Of a DNA stretch of 64,000 nucleotides, positions 16,259-25,296 are shown one piece after another (positions within the stretch are counted from its first letter, which is position 1; the number at the start of each line of letters is the position of its first letter). The stretch is from Burkholderia anthina (lineage in GTDB: Bacteria; Pseudomonadota; Gammaproteobacteria; Burkholderiales; Burkholderiaceae), in NCBI RefSeq assembly GCF_902498995.1, contig NZ_CABVLY010000021.1, positions 86,267-150,266 of the forward strand, written 5' to 3'. The notes below the pieces were generated by a model that had not been told where the DNA came from, did no database searches, and saw nothing but the letters and a program-made list of their open reading frames with translations. A program made the translations under genes and the position numbers.

Positions 16259-17161
16259 TCAGCGGGCCTGCCAGCGTCCGGGCGGCACGCCGAACATCCG
16301 TTTGAAGTGTCGCGTGAAGTGGCTCTGGTCGACGAAGCCGCTTGCCGCCGCGACATCGGCGACGGGCACGCCCGCGCGCAACGGCGCAAGCGCGCGCTGC
16401 AGCCGCAACTGGTTGCGCCACGCATGCGGCGGCATCCCGGTCGTACGGGTGAACAGACGCGCTGCGTGGAACGACGACAGGCCGGCTGCCTGCGCGACAT
16501 CGTCGAGCGTCACCGTGCACGTGAGATCGGCCGCGAGCCGTTCGCGCATCGCGTCGACGCGCGGCTCGTCTGCCGCGAGCACCGCCGGTTGCAGCCGCGC
16601 GTCGGCGTGGCGCGCGATCAGGGTCGACAGTGCGTCGAGCATCGCGGTTTCGGCGGCGAGCGGGTCGTACGCGCGCGGCGCGCCGGGAGCGGGACCGGCG
16701 GCGGCCGCCGGCCCGTGCGCGCCGGATGGCGGCATGGGTTCGCTGCCGGCTTCCATCATCCGGTGCGCGAGCGCGAGGCGCGCCGCGAGATCGGGGTCGC
16801 GGATCACGCCGGACGGGAACCACGGCGCATCTTGCGGGCGACCCGCGATCGCGCTCGCGAGTGCGCGGATATAGTCGACCGGCACGTAGCTGACGCGATA
16901 GCACCAGCCCTCGTCGGTCGCGCGCGAGCCCGTGTGCACTTCGCCGGGATTGATCACCGGCACGGTGCCCGTTTCGGCGACATGGCCGCTGCCGCGACAG
17001 GTGTAGCGCTCCGCGCCCTCGAGGATCACCGGAATCGTGTACGCGTCGTGCCAGTGCGGCGCGAACGTATGATCGCGATAGGTGGCCGTGAGCAGATCCG
17101 CATCCGGCAGCAGCGGCGTGCGCCAGTAGCGTGCGGAATCCGGAAGGCGGGTGGCGGACAT
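16259..17161 (-). CDS. AraC-family transcriptional regulator
   Basis: A 300-residue regulator. Residues 20-110 form a cupin-like effector domain (FAPHWHDAYTIPVILEGAE, VINPGEVHTG) of the AraC-ligand type. Residues 200-300 carry the two helix-turn-helix motifs (LDDVAQAAGLSSFHAARLF and VADVAAASGFVDQSHFTRHF) and end with the usual FGVPPGRW. It lies 116 bases upstream of azlC on the same strand. An amino-acid-responsive regulator of the exporter is likely from context, but this is inference. Confidence 0.9.
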   Translation of the reverse strand: MSATRLPDSARYWRTPLLPDADLLTATYRDHTFAPHWHDAYTIPVILEGAERYTCRGSGHVAETGTVPVINPGEVHTGSRATDEGWCYRVSYVPVDYIRALASAIAGRPQDAPWFPSGVIRDPDLAARLALAHRMMEAGSEPMPPSGAHGPAAAAGPAPGAPRAYDPLAAETAMLDALSTLIARHADARLQPAVLAADEPRVDAMRERLAADLTCTVTLDDVAQAAGLSSFHAARLFTRTTGMPPHAWRNQLRLQRALAPLRAGVPVADVAAASGFVDQSHFTRHFKRMFGVPPGRWQAR

Positions 17162-17222
17162 GGTCGGGCGCGGGAACGGTCGAATCGACAGTGTATCGCT
17201 CGCGCGCCCGGCAGGCGCGGGC

Positions 17223-17708
17223 TTACTTGACCGGGATCGTCGTGCCGGCCGGCATCGGCACCGCGGTGACGGCGTTCTTCGGGCTGCCGCTGACGATGCG
17301 GTCGCTGTAGGTCAGGTAGACGAGCGTGTTGCGCTTCTTGTCGACCACGCGTACGACGTGCAGCGTCTTGAAGATGAACGACATGCGCTCGCTGAACACG
17401 TCGGTCTGCTGCTTGAGCGGCTCCTTGAAGCTGAGCGGGCCGACTTGCCGGCAGGCGATCGACGCTTCGCTCGGATCTTCCGCGACGCCGAGCGTGCCCT
17501 TGATGCCGCCGGTGCGCGCGCGCGACACGTAGCAGGTCACGCCGCTCACGAGCGGATCGTCGTACGCTTCGACGACCACGCGATCGGAGCCCGTCACGCG
17601 GAAATGGGTGTTGACGCTGCCGACTTCCTCCGCGTGCGCGAGCGGGGCGGCGGCAAGGGCGGAAAAGAGAAGGGCGAACGGCGTGGCGGAAAGGAGGCGG
17701 TGCTTCAT
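17223..17708 (-). CDS. creA: CreA family periplasmic protein
   Basis: A 161-residue protein with a Sec signal peptide (MKHRLLSATPFALLFSALAA, cleavage near AHA). The mature domain VGSVNTHFRVTGSDRVVVEA and DPLVSGVTCYVSRARTGGIKG is diagnostic of CreA, a conserved periplasmic protein of unknown biochemical role. Two Cys residues (VTCYV and IACRQ) could form a disulfide. Length matches the family. Confidence 0.93.
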   Translation of the reverse strand: MKHRLLSATPFALLFSALAAAPLAHAEEVGSVNTHFRVTGSDRVVVEAYDDPLVSGVTCYVSRARTGGIKGTLGVAEDPSEASIACRQVGPLSFKEPLKQQTDVFSERMSFIFKTLHVVRVVDKKRNTLVYLTYSDRIVSGSPKNAVTAVPMPAGTTIPVK

Positions 17709-17782
17709 CGACGGAACCGGATGCGAATGCGGGACAGAGACTCTAGCATGCGCGGCGGTGGCCGACGGGCGCCGAAAAGACA

Positions 17783-17808
17783 AAAGGCCCGTCGAATGAC
17801 GGGCCTTT
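17783..17808 (-). terminator. Terminator downstream of the distal tRNA-Asn
   Basis: An eleven-pair stem (17783-17793 with 17798-17808) around a GAAT loop, followed on the minus strand by TTTTGTCTTTT. It ends the tRNA-Asn transcript before creA. Confidence 0.85.
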
Positions 17809-17815
17809 CATTGTC

Positions 17816-17891
17816 TGGCTCCCCGACCTGGGCTCGAACCAGGGACCTACGGATTAACAGTCCGGCGCTCTACCGACTGAGCTATCGGGGA
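17816..17891 (-). tRNA. tRNA-Asn (GUU), second copy
   Basis: A 76-base cloverleaf on the minus strand: acceptor TCCCCGA/TCGGGGA, D-arm AGCTCAGTCGGTAGAGC, anticodon loop CTGTTAA with GTT, T-arm GGTTCGAGCC, discriminator G and encoded CCA. The sequence is identical to the copy at 17976-18051. Confidence 0.98.
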
Positions 17892-17939
17892 ATAAATCGG
17901 TATATCTGCGTGTTGGGTTCCCAACAAAGGGTTTCCAAC

Positions 17940-17967
17940 AAAAAACCCGTCCACTTTCAACGGGCTT
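17940..17967 (-). terminator. Terminator between the two tRNA-Asn genes
   Basis: On the minus strand CCCGT pairs with ACGGG (17946-17950 with 17960-17964), followed by TTTTTTG. The stem is short, so partial read-through to the second tRNA is expected; no separate promoter is evident for the second copy. Confidence 0.6.
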
Positions 17968-17975
17968 TGTGTTTT

Positions 17976-18051
17976 TGGCTCCCCGACCTGGGCTCGAACC
18001 AGGGACCTACGGATTAACAGTCCGGCGCTCTACCGACTGAGCTATCGGGGA
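17976..18051 (-). tRNA. tRNA-Asn (GUU), first copy
   Basis: A 76-base cloverleaf with anticodon GTT and encoded CCA, identical base for base to the downstream copy. It is 26 bases from a near-consensus promoter and is the first gene of the two-tRNA unit. Confidence 0.98.
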
Positions 18052-18077
18052 ACAAACAACAACAGCAGAGAAACGAG

Positions 18078-18106
18078 ATTGTATGGAGTGTTCGCTAACC
18101 TGTCAA
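18078..18106 (-). promoter_or_regulatory. Sigma70 promoter of the tRNA-Asn pair
   Basis: On the minus strand TTGACA (18101-18106), a 17-base spacer and TACAAT (18078-18083). The -35 is perfect and the -10 has one mismatch, as expected for a stable-RNA promoter. The start site would be near 18071. Confidence 0.85.
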
Positions 18107-18152
18107 TACTTTTGGGCCGCGGCGCACAAAAAAATTCGACGCCGCTGCGCGA

Positions 18153-18476
18153 TCAGCGCTCGAGCAGGTGCAGCTTCTCTTGCACGTCCTTCCACTCGTC
18201 CGCGTCGGCCGGCGCCGGCTTGGTCTTCGTGATCGACGGCCAGCCCTTCGCCAGCTCGGCGTTCAGCTCGGTGAACTGCTGCTGGTCGCCCGGAACGTCT
18301 TCTTCGGCATAGATCGCATTGGTCGGGCACTCGGCGACGCACACGGCGCAGTCGATGCACTCGTCCGGATCGATGGCGAGAAAGTTGGGACCTTCACGGA
18401 AGCAATCCACCGGGCACACATCCACGCAATCCGTGTATTTGCACTTGATGCAGCCTTCGGTCACAACGTGAGTCAT
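18153..18476 (-). CDS. fdxA: 7Fe ferredoxin (3Fe-4S/4Fe-4S)
   Basis: A 107-residue FdxA-type ferredoxin. CIKCKYTDCVDVCPVDCF carries the 3Fe-4S ligands plus the distal Cys, and CIDCAVCVAECP carries the 4Fe-4S ligands. The C-terminal extension (about residues 60-107) is typical of the Azotobacter FdI group. It is a low-potential cytoplasmic electron carrier. AGGAG fixes the start. A weak TTGGCG-N16-TATACC promoter is possible at 18496-18523. Confidence 0.96.
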   Translation of the reverse strand: MTHVVTEGCIKCKYTDCVDVCPVDCFREGPNFLAIDPDECIDCAVCVAECPTNAIYAEEDVPGDQQQFTELNAELAKGWPSITKTKPAPADADEWKDVQEKLHLLER

Positions 18477-18754
18477 TAAAACGCTCCTGCTTGGCGGTAT
18501 ATATGGGGTGGCGTTTGCGCCAAAAGCGGCATTGTAACTGAAGCGCAAAACCCGCATGACGTGGTCGGCTTTCCGGCTTATATCGTTTCGTGATTAGTTT
18601 ATGGCGTCGGGCGGCGGCAGAAGGCGCCCGACCGACGGCGGCGGGCGGGGAGGGGTTTCACGATGGTCCGGCACGCATTCGGGTAACATGGCCGACAGAC
18701 CGGGCGGCGCGCGGTGCGCCGGGGCCCGGTCACGATATCGGCGGTACCGCAATC

Positions 18755-19954
18755 ATGATCATCACTTCGCTGCTCGACACGGATCTCTACAAGTTCACGA
18801 TGATGCAGGTCGTCCTGCATCACTTTCCTGCCGCAAACGTCGAATACCGGTTTCGGTGCCGCACGCCCGGCGTCGATCTCGTGCCGTATATCGACGAGAT
18901 CCGCGACGAGGTGCGCGGCCTCTGTTCGCTGCGCTTCACCGACGACGAGCTCGACTACCTGCGGCGCATGCGCTTCATCAAGAGCGACTTCGTCGACTTC
19001 CTGGCGCTGTTCCACCTGAACGAGAAGTACATCTCGATCACGCCTTCGCCGAAGGGCAACGGCGAGATCGACATCGAGATCGTGGGGCCGTGGCTGCACA
19101 CGATCCTGTTCGAGATCCCGGTGCTGGCGATCGTCAACGAAGTCTATTTCCGCAACACGCAGCGCGAGCCCGACTATCGCGAAGGCCGCGAGCGGCTGCG
19201 CGAGAAGGTCAAGCTGCTCGGCGCGAAGCCGGAGTTCGCCGACTGCAAGATCGCCGACTACGGCACGCGCCGGCGCTTCTCGAAGGTGTGGCACGAGGAG
19301 GTCGCGCTGACGCTGCGCGACGGGCTCGGGCCGCAATTCGCGGGCACGAGCAACGTGTTCTACGCGATGAAGCACGACCTGACGCCGCTCGGCACGATGG
19401 CGCACGAATACCTGCAGGCATGCCAGGCGCTCGGCCCGCGGCTGCGCGATTCGCAGACCTACGGTTTCGAGATGTGGGCGAAGGAATATCGCGGCGACCT
19501 CGGGATCGCCCTGTCGGACGTCTACGGGATGGACGCGTTCCTGAACGACTTCGACATGTACTTCTGCAAGCTGTTCGACGGCGCGCGTCACGATTCGGGC
19601 GATCCGTTCGACTGGGGCGAGCGCATGCTGCGTCACTACGAGGCGAACCGCTGCGACCCGCGCACCAAGGTGCTCGTGTTCTCGGACGCGCTCGACATCC
19701 CGAAGGTCATGCAGCTGTACGAACGGTTCCGCAGCCGCTGCAAGCTCGCGTTCGGCGTCGGCACCAACCTCACGAACGATCTCGGCTACGTGCCGCTGCA
19801 GATCGTGATCAAGATGGTTCGCTGCAACGGGCAGCCGGTCGCCAAGCTGTCGGATTCGCCGGGCAAGAGCATGTGCGACGACAAGGCGTATCTCGCCTAC
19901 CTGCGCCAGGTGTTCGGTATCGCGCAACCGGCCGACGACGACGCGTCGAAGTAG
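18755..19954 (+). CDS. pncB: Nicotinate phosphoribosyltransferase
   Basis: A 399-residue enzyme joining nicotinate to PRPP to form nicotinate mononucleotide for NAD salvage. IITSLLDTDLYKFTMMQ is the family N terminus, the GTMAHEYLQACQALG segment includes the phosphorylated-His region, and HDSGDPFDWGERM forms the PRPP site. Length matches E. coli PncB. Divergent from fdxA across about 280 bases. The frame opens upstream at 18590, but the ATG at 18755 starts the conserved part. Confidence 0.96.
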   Translation: MIITSLLDTDLYKFTMMQVVLHHFPAANVEYRFRCRTPGVDLVPYIDEIRDEVRGLCSLRFTDDELDYLRRMRFIKSDFVDFLALFHLNEKYISITPSPKGNGEIDIEIVGPWLHTILFEIPVLAIVNEVYFRNTQREPDYREGRERLREKVKLLGAKPEFADCKIADYGTRRRFSKVWHEEVALTLRDGLGPQFAGTSNVFYAMKHDLTPLGTMAHEYLQACQALGPRLRDSQTYGFEMWAKEYRGDLGIALSDVYGMDAFLNDFDMYFCKLFDGARHDSGDPFDWGERMLRHYEANRCDPRTKVLVFSDALDIPKVMQLYERFRSRCKLAFGVGTNLTNDLGYVPLQIVIKMVRCNGQPVAKLSDSPGKSMCDDKAYLAYLRQVFGIAQPADDDASK

Positions 19955-20040
19955 GCGTCGGCCGAACGGGCAGGTGCGTCGCGGCGAGGGCCGCCGGTAT
20001 AATCCGACGGTATCGCACGCCAACGTCACGAGGACCGTTC

Positions 20041-20703
20041 ATGGACACTTCCGCTGCCCGTCGCCAGATCCTCGCGCGCATTCGCGCGGCGCAGGGACGC
20101 ACGGGCGAACCCGATGCAACGGAGCGCGAAGGCGTCGCCGACTATCTCGCCCGTCATCCCGAGGGGCCGCGTCCGCCGATGCCGGCCGACCTCGTTGCCG
20201 CGTTCGTCGACGAAGCGGCGCGTTTGTCGACGACGGTCGACGAAGTCGCGACGCTCGCCGACGCGCCCGCCGCCGCTGCCCGCTATCTTTCCGCTCACGG
20301 CCTGCCGATGCAGGCCGTCGCATGGCGCACGCTGTCCGATCTCGACTGGGCCGGCGCCGGCCTGTCGGTCGAGTGCCGCAAGCCGCGCGACGGCGATCTC
20401 GTCGGCCTGACGGGCTGCTTCTGCGCGACCGCCGAAACGGGGTCGCTGGTGCTGCTTTCCGGCCCCGACACCTACGCATCGGCCGGTCTCCTGCCGGAAA
20501 CGCACATCGCGATCGTGCCGGCGTCGCGGATCGTCGCCGGTCATGAAGACGCATTCGCGCTGATTCGCGCGGAGCGGGGCGAATTGCCGCGCGCGGTCAA
20601 TTTCGTATCGGGCCCGTCGCGCACCGGCGACATCGAGCAGACCATCGTGCTGGGCGCACACGGCCCGTACCGCGTTCACGCGATCGTCGTGCGGGGCGCA
20701 TGA
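20041..20703 (+). CDS. lutC: LutC/YkgG-family LUD-domain protein
   Basis: A 220-residue LUD-domain protein. LVGLTGCFCATAETGSLVLLSGP and LLPETHIAIVPASRIV are the LutC signatures. In Bacillus, LutABC oxidises L-lactate using two Fe-S subunits. Here neither lutA nor lutB is adjacent; the next gene is an antiporter. It is therefore an orphan copy, or its partners lie elsewhere. Length matches LutC. Confidence 0.88.
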   Translation: MDTSAARRQILARIRAAQGRTGEPDATEREGVADYLARHPEGPRPPMPADLVAAFVDEAARLSTTVDEVATLADAPAAAARYLSAHGLPMQAVAWRTLSDLDWAGAGLSVECRKPRDGDLVGLTGCFCATAETGSLVLLSGPDTYASAGLLPETHIAIVPASRIVAGHEDAFALIRAERGELPRAVNFVSGPSRTGDIEQTIVLGAHGPYRVHAIVVRGA

Positions 20704-20746
20704 CGCGTCCGCTGCATCCACTGCCATTCGTACAAGGAAGTTCTGC

Positions 20747-22177
20747 ATGAAACGACATGCCGCCTGGGCGGGCATGGCGTCGGGAGCCGCGCTTGGCGCC
20801 GTTCCCGCGCTCGCATCGGCCGCCACGCTCGACGGTGCCGCGCTGTCCGCGCTCTGGGGCATCCCGTTCGCCGGGATCCTGCTGTCCATCGCGGTGTTCC
20901 CGCTCGTCGCTCCGGTGTTCTGGCATCACCACTTCGGCAAGATCGCCGCCGCGTGGGCCGTCGCGTTCCTGGCGCCGTTTGCGTTCGCGTTCGGCGCGGG
21001 CACCGCGTTCGGTACGTTGGTGCATGCGCTGCTTGAGGAGTACATCCCGTTCATCGTGCTGCTGACCGCGCTTTACACGGTGGCCGGCGGCATCTGCGTG
21101 AACGGCAACCTGCACGGCACGCCGAAGCTGAACACGGCGATCCTCGCGCTCGGCACGCTGCTCGCGAGCGTGATGGGCACGACGGGCGCCGCCATGCTGC
21201 TGATCCGGCCGCTGCTGCGCGCGAACGACAACCGCAAGCACGTCGTGCATGTCGTGATCTTCTTCATCTTCCTCGTCGCGAACGCGGGCGGCTCGCTGTC
21301 GCCGCTCGGCGATCCGCCGCTGTTCCTCGGTTTCCTGAACGGCGTGAGCTTTTTCTGGACGACCACGCATCTTGCGCTGCCGATGCTGTTCATCTGTGCG
21401 GTGCTGCTGACGCTGTTCTTCGTGCTCGACACGTATTTCTACCGCAAGGGCGGCGAGGAGCGGCCGGCCGCGCTCGATCCGACGCCCGACGGCGCCGCGC
21501 TGTCGATCGACGGCAAGATCAACTTCGCGCTGCTCGCGGCCGTGATCGGCCTCGTGCTGATGAGCGGTATCTGGAAGCCGGGCGTCACGTTCGACGTGTG
21601 GGGCACGCACGTCGCGCTGCAGAATCTCGTGCGCGACGTCGCGCTCGTCGTCGTGGCGCTCGCGTCGCTCGCGCTGACGCCGCGTTCGGCGCGCGAGGGC
21701 AACGCGTTCAACTGGGCGCCGATCGAAGAGGTCGCGAAGCTGTTCGCGGGGATCTTCGTGACGATCGCGCCCGTGATCGTGATCCTGCGCGCGGGTGCGG
21801 ACGGCGCGTTCGCGCAGATCGTCCATCTCGTCACGGGCCCCGACGGCAAGCCGATCGACGCGATGTACTTCTGGGCGACCGGCCTGCTGTCGTCGTTCCT
21901 CGACAACGCACCGACCTACCTCGTGTTCTTCAACCTCGCGGGCGGCGACGCGCAGTCGCTGATGACGACCGGCGCGACGACGCTCGCCGCGATTTCCGCG
22001 GGGGCCGTATTCATGGGCGCGAACAGCTACATCGGCAATGCGCCGAACTTCATGGTGAAGGCGATCGCGGAATCGCGCGGCGTGAAGATGCCGAGCTTCT
22101 TTGCGTATCTCGGCTGGTCGCTGGTCGTCCTGGTGCCGGTGTTTCTGCTGACGTCGTGGATCTTTTTCACGGCGTAG
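20747..22177 (+). CDS. Sodium:proton antiporter, NhaD/ArsB-like ion transporter superfamily
   Basis: A 476-residue inner-membrane protein with about twelve hydrophobic segments. The N terminus (MKRHAAWAGMASGAALGAVP) looks like a signal sequence or first helix. NGNLHGTPKLNTAILALGT, SVMGTTGAAMLLIRPLLRAN and SFLDNAPTYLVFFNLAGGD match the NhaD/CitMHS family, where paired re-entrant loops bind Na+. AAGGAAG gives a good start. It begins 43 bases after lutC in the same direction, so co-transcription is likely. Transported ion is inferred. Confidence 0.87.
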   Translation: MKRHAAWAGMASGAALGAVPALASAATLDGAALSALWGIPFAGILLSIAVFPLVAPVFWHHHFGKIAAAWAVAFLAPFAFAFGAGTAFGTLVHALLEEYIPFIVLLTALYTVAGGICVNGNLHGTPKLNTAILALGTLLASVMGTTGAAMLLIRPLLRANDNRKHVVHVVIFFIFLVANAGGSLSPLGDPPLFLGFLNGVSFFWTTTHLALPMLFICAVLLTLFFVLDTYFYRKGGEERPAALDPTPDGAALSIDGKINFALLAAVIGLVLMSGIWKPGVTFDVWGTHVALQNLVRDVALVVVALASLALTPRSAREGNAFNWAPIEEVAKLFAGIFVTIAPVIVILRAGADGAFAQIVHLVTGPDGKPIDAMYFWATGLLSSFLDNAPTYLVFFNLAGGDAQSLMTTGATTLAAISAGAVFMGANSYIGNAPNFMVKAIAESRGVKMPSFFAYLGWSLVVLVPVFLLTSWIFFTA

Positions 22178-22257
22178 GCTGACGATTTTCAACCAAGCGC
22201 GGCGGTCCCGGCGGCACACGGCGTGCCGCGTTCCGGCTGCGGCATGTGGAGATGACG

Positions 22258-23247
22258 ATGCAGAAGATCCTGGTCGCACGTCCGATTTTTCCGGACGTGA
22301 TCGAGCGGCTCAAGCAGTATTTCGAAGTCGACTGGAACAACGGCGACGCGCTCGCCCCCGATGCGCTCGCCGCGCGTCTTGCCGACAAGGACGGCGCGCT
22401 GACGGCCGGCGACCCGGTCGGCGCGGCCGTGCTCGCGGCGGCGCCGCGCTTGCGCGTCGTGTCGAACATGGCGGTCGGCTACAACAACTTCGACATGACC
22501 GCGTTCAACGCGGCGAACGTGCTCGGCACCAATACGCCCGACGTGCTGAACGAGTCGACCGCGGATTTCGGCTGGGCGCTGATGATGGCCGCTGCGCGGC
22601 GAATCGCCGAATCCGAGCACTGGCTGCGGGCCGGGCACTGGCAGAAGTGGGCGTACGACGGCTTCCTCGGCAGCGACATTTACGGGTCGACGCTGGGTGT
22701 CATCGGGATGGGGCGTATCGGCCAGGCGCTCGCGCGCCGTGCGCGCGGTTTCGGGATGCAGGTGATCTATCACAACCGCTCGCGGGTCGCGCCCGAAATC
22801 GAGACCGAACTGAATGCCGAATACGTGTCGAAGGATGCGCTGCTGTCGCGTGCCGATCACGTCGTGCTGGTGCTGCCGTATACGAAGGAGAACCATCACA
22901 CGATCGGCGCGGCCGAACTCGCGAAGATGAAGCCCACCGCGACGCTGACCAACATCGCGCGCGGCGGCATCGTCGACGACGCGGCGCTGGCCGTTGCGCT
23001 GCGCAACGGGACGATCGCCGCAGCAGGCCTGGACGTGTATGAAGGCGAGCCGAGCGTGCATCCGGCGCTGCTCGAGGTGCCGAACGTCGTGCTGACGCCG
23101 CACATCGCGAGCGCGACCGAAAAGACGCGCCGCGCGATGGCGAACCTCGCCGCCGACAACCTGATTGCCGCACTGGGCGAAGGGCCGCGAGCGGGCCAGC
23201 CGCCGAATCCGATCAACCCGGATGTGATGGGGAAGCCGCGCGCATGA
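22258..23247 (+). CDS. D-isomer-specific 2-hydroxyacid dehydrogenase (glyoxylate/2-ketogluconate reductase type)
   Basis: A 329-residue NAD(P)-dependent D-2-hydroxyacid dehydrogenase. The Rossmann motif is in LGVIGMGRIGQALARRARGF, and the catalytic Arg, Glu and His are visible in VSNMAVGYNNFD-containing, LDVYEGEPSVHP and LTPHIASATEKTR segments. It resembles GhrB. Three in-frame starts exist (GTG 22246, ATG 22252, ATG 22258); GGAG six bases before 22258 favours the last. It overlaps rmuC by four bases. Confidence 0.92.
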   Translation: MQKILVARPIFPDVIERLKQYFEVDWNNGDALAPDALAARLADKDGALTAGDPVGAAVLAAAPRLRVVSNMAVGYNNFDMTAFNAANVLGTNTPDVLNESTADFGWALMMAAARRIAESEHWLRAGHWQKWAYDGFLGSDIYGSTLGVIGMGRIGQALARRARGFGMQVIYHNRSRVAPEIETELNAEYVSKDALLSRADHVVLVLPYTKENHHTIGAAELAKMKPTATLTNIARGGIVDDAALAVALRNGTIAAAGLDVYEGEPSVHPALLEVPNVVLTPHIASATEKTRRAMANLAADNLIAALGEGPRAGQPPNPINPDVMGKPRA

Positions 23248-24722
23248 CGACGACGTTGTTGCTGGCGGCGGTCGTCGTGCTGGCCGTCGCGCTGACGGTG
23301 GCGGTCGTCGTGATCGTGCGCGGCGGTGGAAGTCACGACGATGCAGCCGTGCTCGGCGACCAGATCGAGGACGCCGCGCACGCGCAGGCGCGCGCGGTCG
23401 AGCGGCTCGAACGCGAGTTGCGCGGCGAGATCGTCGAGAGCGCGCGCGGCTCGCGTACCGAGCTGGCCGGCAATTTTTCGCAGCTTCAGCAGACGCTCGC
23501 GACGCAGCTGACGAGCATCGCGACCGTGCAGAACAACCAGATCGAGGGGTTCGCGCAGCAGCTCGGCAAGCTCGTCGCCGGCAACGCGCAGCAGTTCGAC
23601 GCGATGCGTGAAAGCGTGCAGCGCCAGGCGCAGCAGGCGCGCGAAGAGCAGACGGTCGCGCTGCGGCTGTTCGGCGACACGCTGAACCGGCAGCTCACGC
23701 AGCTGACCGAAGCAAACGACCGCCGGATCGGCGAAGTGCGCGCGACGCTCGAACAGCGGCTGAAGGAAATCGAGACGAACAACGCGGCGAAGCTCGAGGA
23801 GATGCGCCGCACCGTCGACGAGAAGCTGCATGCGACGCTCGAACAGCGGCTCGGCGAATCGTTCAAGCTCGTGTCGGACCGGCTCGAGCAGGTGCACCGC
23901 GGGCTCGGCGAGATGCAGACGCTGGCGGCCGGTGTCGGCGACCTGAAGAAAGTGCTGACCAACGTGAAGACGCGCGGCACGTGGGGCGAGGTGCAACTCG
24001 AGGCGCTGCTCGAACAGATGCTCACGCCGGACCAGTACGCGAAGAACGTCGCGACGGTGCCCAAGAGCAGCGAGCGCGTCGAGTTCGCGATCCGGCTGCC
24101 GGGCCGCGAGGGCGGCACGCGCGACGCGCCGCCGGTGTGGCTGCCGATCGATGCGAAATTCCCGCGTGAGGATTACGAGCGGCTGATCGATGCGCAGGAG
24201 CGTGCCGATTCGGCGGCGGTCGAGGAAGCGGCCCGCGCGCTCGAAGCGCGCGTGCGGATGGAGGCGCGTACGATCGCCGAAAAGTACGTCGCGCCGCCGC
24301 ATACGACCGATTTCGCGCTGCTGTTCCTGCCGACCGAGGGGCTCTATGCGGAGATCCTGCGTCGCCCGGGGCTGACGGACCTGCTGCAGCGCGACTATCG
24401 CGTGACGGTGGCCGGGCCGACGACGCTGACCGCGCTGCTGAACAGCCTGCAGATGGGGTTCCGCACGCTCGCGATCGAGCAGCGCTCGAGCGAAGTGTGG
24501 CAGGTGCTCGGCGCGGTGAAGACCGAGTTCGGCAAGTTCGGCGACGTGCTCGCGCGCACGAAGGCGCAGCTCGAAACGGTCACGCGCTCGATCGAGGCGG
24601 CCGAGCAGCGTACCCGCGTGATGAACCGCAAGCTGAAGCAGGTCGAGGCGTTGCCGGGCGACACGGCGGCTGGGCTGCTCGGGGCGGAAGGCGCGGACGG
24701 CGCCGATGCGGACGATGCATGA
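23244..24722 (+). CDS. rmuC: DNA recombination protein RmuC
   Basis: A 492-residue RmuC-family protein. Residues 3-26 form an N-terminal membrane anchor, residues 40-220 a long coiled coil rich in Gln/Glu/Arg, and residues 230-420 the nuclease-like core (LKKVLTNVKTRGTWGEVQLE, WLPIDAKFPREDYERL, LFLPTEGLYAEILRRPGL). RmuC limits DNA inversion at short repeats. The ATG overlaps the stop of the dehydrogenase (ATGA). A terminator follows. Confidence 0.95.
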   Translation: MTTTLLLAAVVVLAVALTVAVVVIVRGGGSHDDAAVLGDQIEDAAHAQARAVERLERELRGEIVESARGSRTELAGNFSQLQQTLATQLTSIATVQNNQIEGFAQQLGKLVAGNAQQFDAMRESVQRQAQQAREEQTVALRLFGDTLNRQLTQLTEANDRRIGEVRATLEQRLKEIETNNAAKLEEMRRTVDEKLHATLEQRLGESFKLVSDRLEQVHRGLGEMQTLAAGVGDLKKVLTNVKTRGTWGEVQLEALLEQMLTPDQYAKNVATVPKSSERVEFAIRLPGREGGTRDAPPVWLPIDAKFPREDYERLIDAQERADSAAVEEAARALEARVRMEARTIAEKYVAPPHTTDFALLFLPTEGLYAEILRRPGLTDLLQRDYRVTVAGPTTLTALLNSLQMGFRTLAIEQRSSEVWQVLGAVKTEFGKFGDVLARTKAQLETVTRSIEAAEQRTRVMNRKLKQVEALPGDTAAGLLGAEGADGADADDA

Positions 24723-24751
24723 CGTGTCTGGCCGCAGCCGGCTGGAATGAA

Positions 24752-24780
24752 AACGGGCGCTGAGGCGCTCGTTTCTTTTT
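24752..24780 (+). terminator. Intrinsic terminator after rmuC
   Basis: A nine-pair stem (24752-24760 with 24765-24773, one G-T pair) around TGAG, followed by TCTTTTT. Confidence 0.8.
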
Positions 24781-24810
24781 GCAGCGGCGCCCGGCATGGC
24801 CGGGCTGCGC

Positions 24811-25296
24811 TCAGCTACCGGCGAGCGTGTCCAGCGCGTCGCCCGTCACGCGCACGATGCGCCATTCCGGCAGCACGGTCGCGCCCATTTTCTCGTAGAA
24901 GTCGATCGCCGGCTGGTTCCAGTCGAGCACCGACCACTCGAAGCGACCGCAGCGACGCTCGACGGCCAGCGCCGCGAGGTGCCGCAGCATCGCGGTGCCG
25001 AGACCCGTGCCGCGCTGCGACGGCTGCACGTACAGATCCTCGAGATAGAGGCCGCGCCGGCCGAGGAACGTCGAATAGTTGTGGAAGAACAGCGCATACG
25101 CGACGATCGCGCCGTCGCGCTCCGCCACCAGCGCTTCGGCAGCGGGCCGTTCGCCGAACAGCGCGTCGGCGAGATCGGCGTCGGTCGCGACGAACAGGTG
25201 CGCGAGTTTCTCGAAGTCGGCCAGCTCGCGCATCAGCGCGAGGATCGCGCCAACGTCACGGGCGTCGGCCGCCCGGATCAGCGGCGCGCCGCTCAT
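24811..25296 (-). CDS. GNAT-family N-acetyltransferase
   Basis: A 161-residue GNAT protein. LYVQPSQRGTGLGTAMLRHLA is the acetyl-CoA-binding motif A (Q-x-x-G-x-G) and DWNQPAIDFYEKMGA is motif B. LYLEDLYVQP places it near the spermidine/diamine acetyltransferase-like group, but the substrate cannot be assigned. The start overlaps the stop of the upstream membrane protein (ATGA), so the two are translationally coupled. Confidence 0.92.
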   Translation of the reverse strand: MSGAPLIRAADARDVGAILALMRELADFEKLAHLFVATDADLADALFGERPAAEALVAERDGAIVAYALFFHNYSTFLGRRGLYLEDLYVQPSQRGTGLGTAMLRHLAALAVERRCGRFEWSVLDWNQPAIDFYEKMGATVLPEWRIVRVTGDALDTLAGS

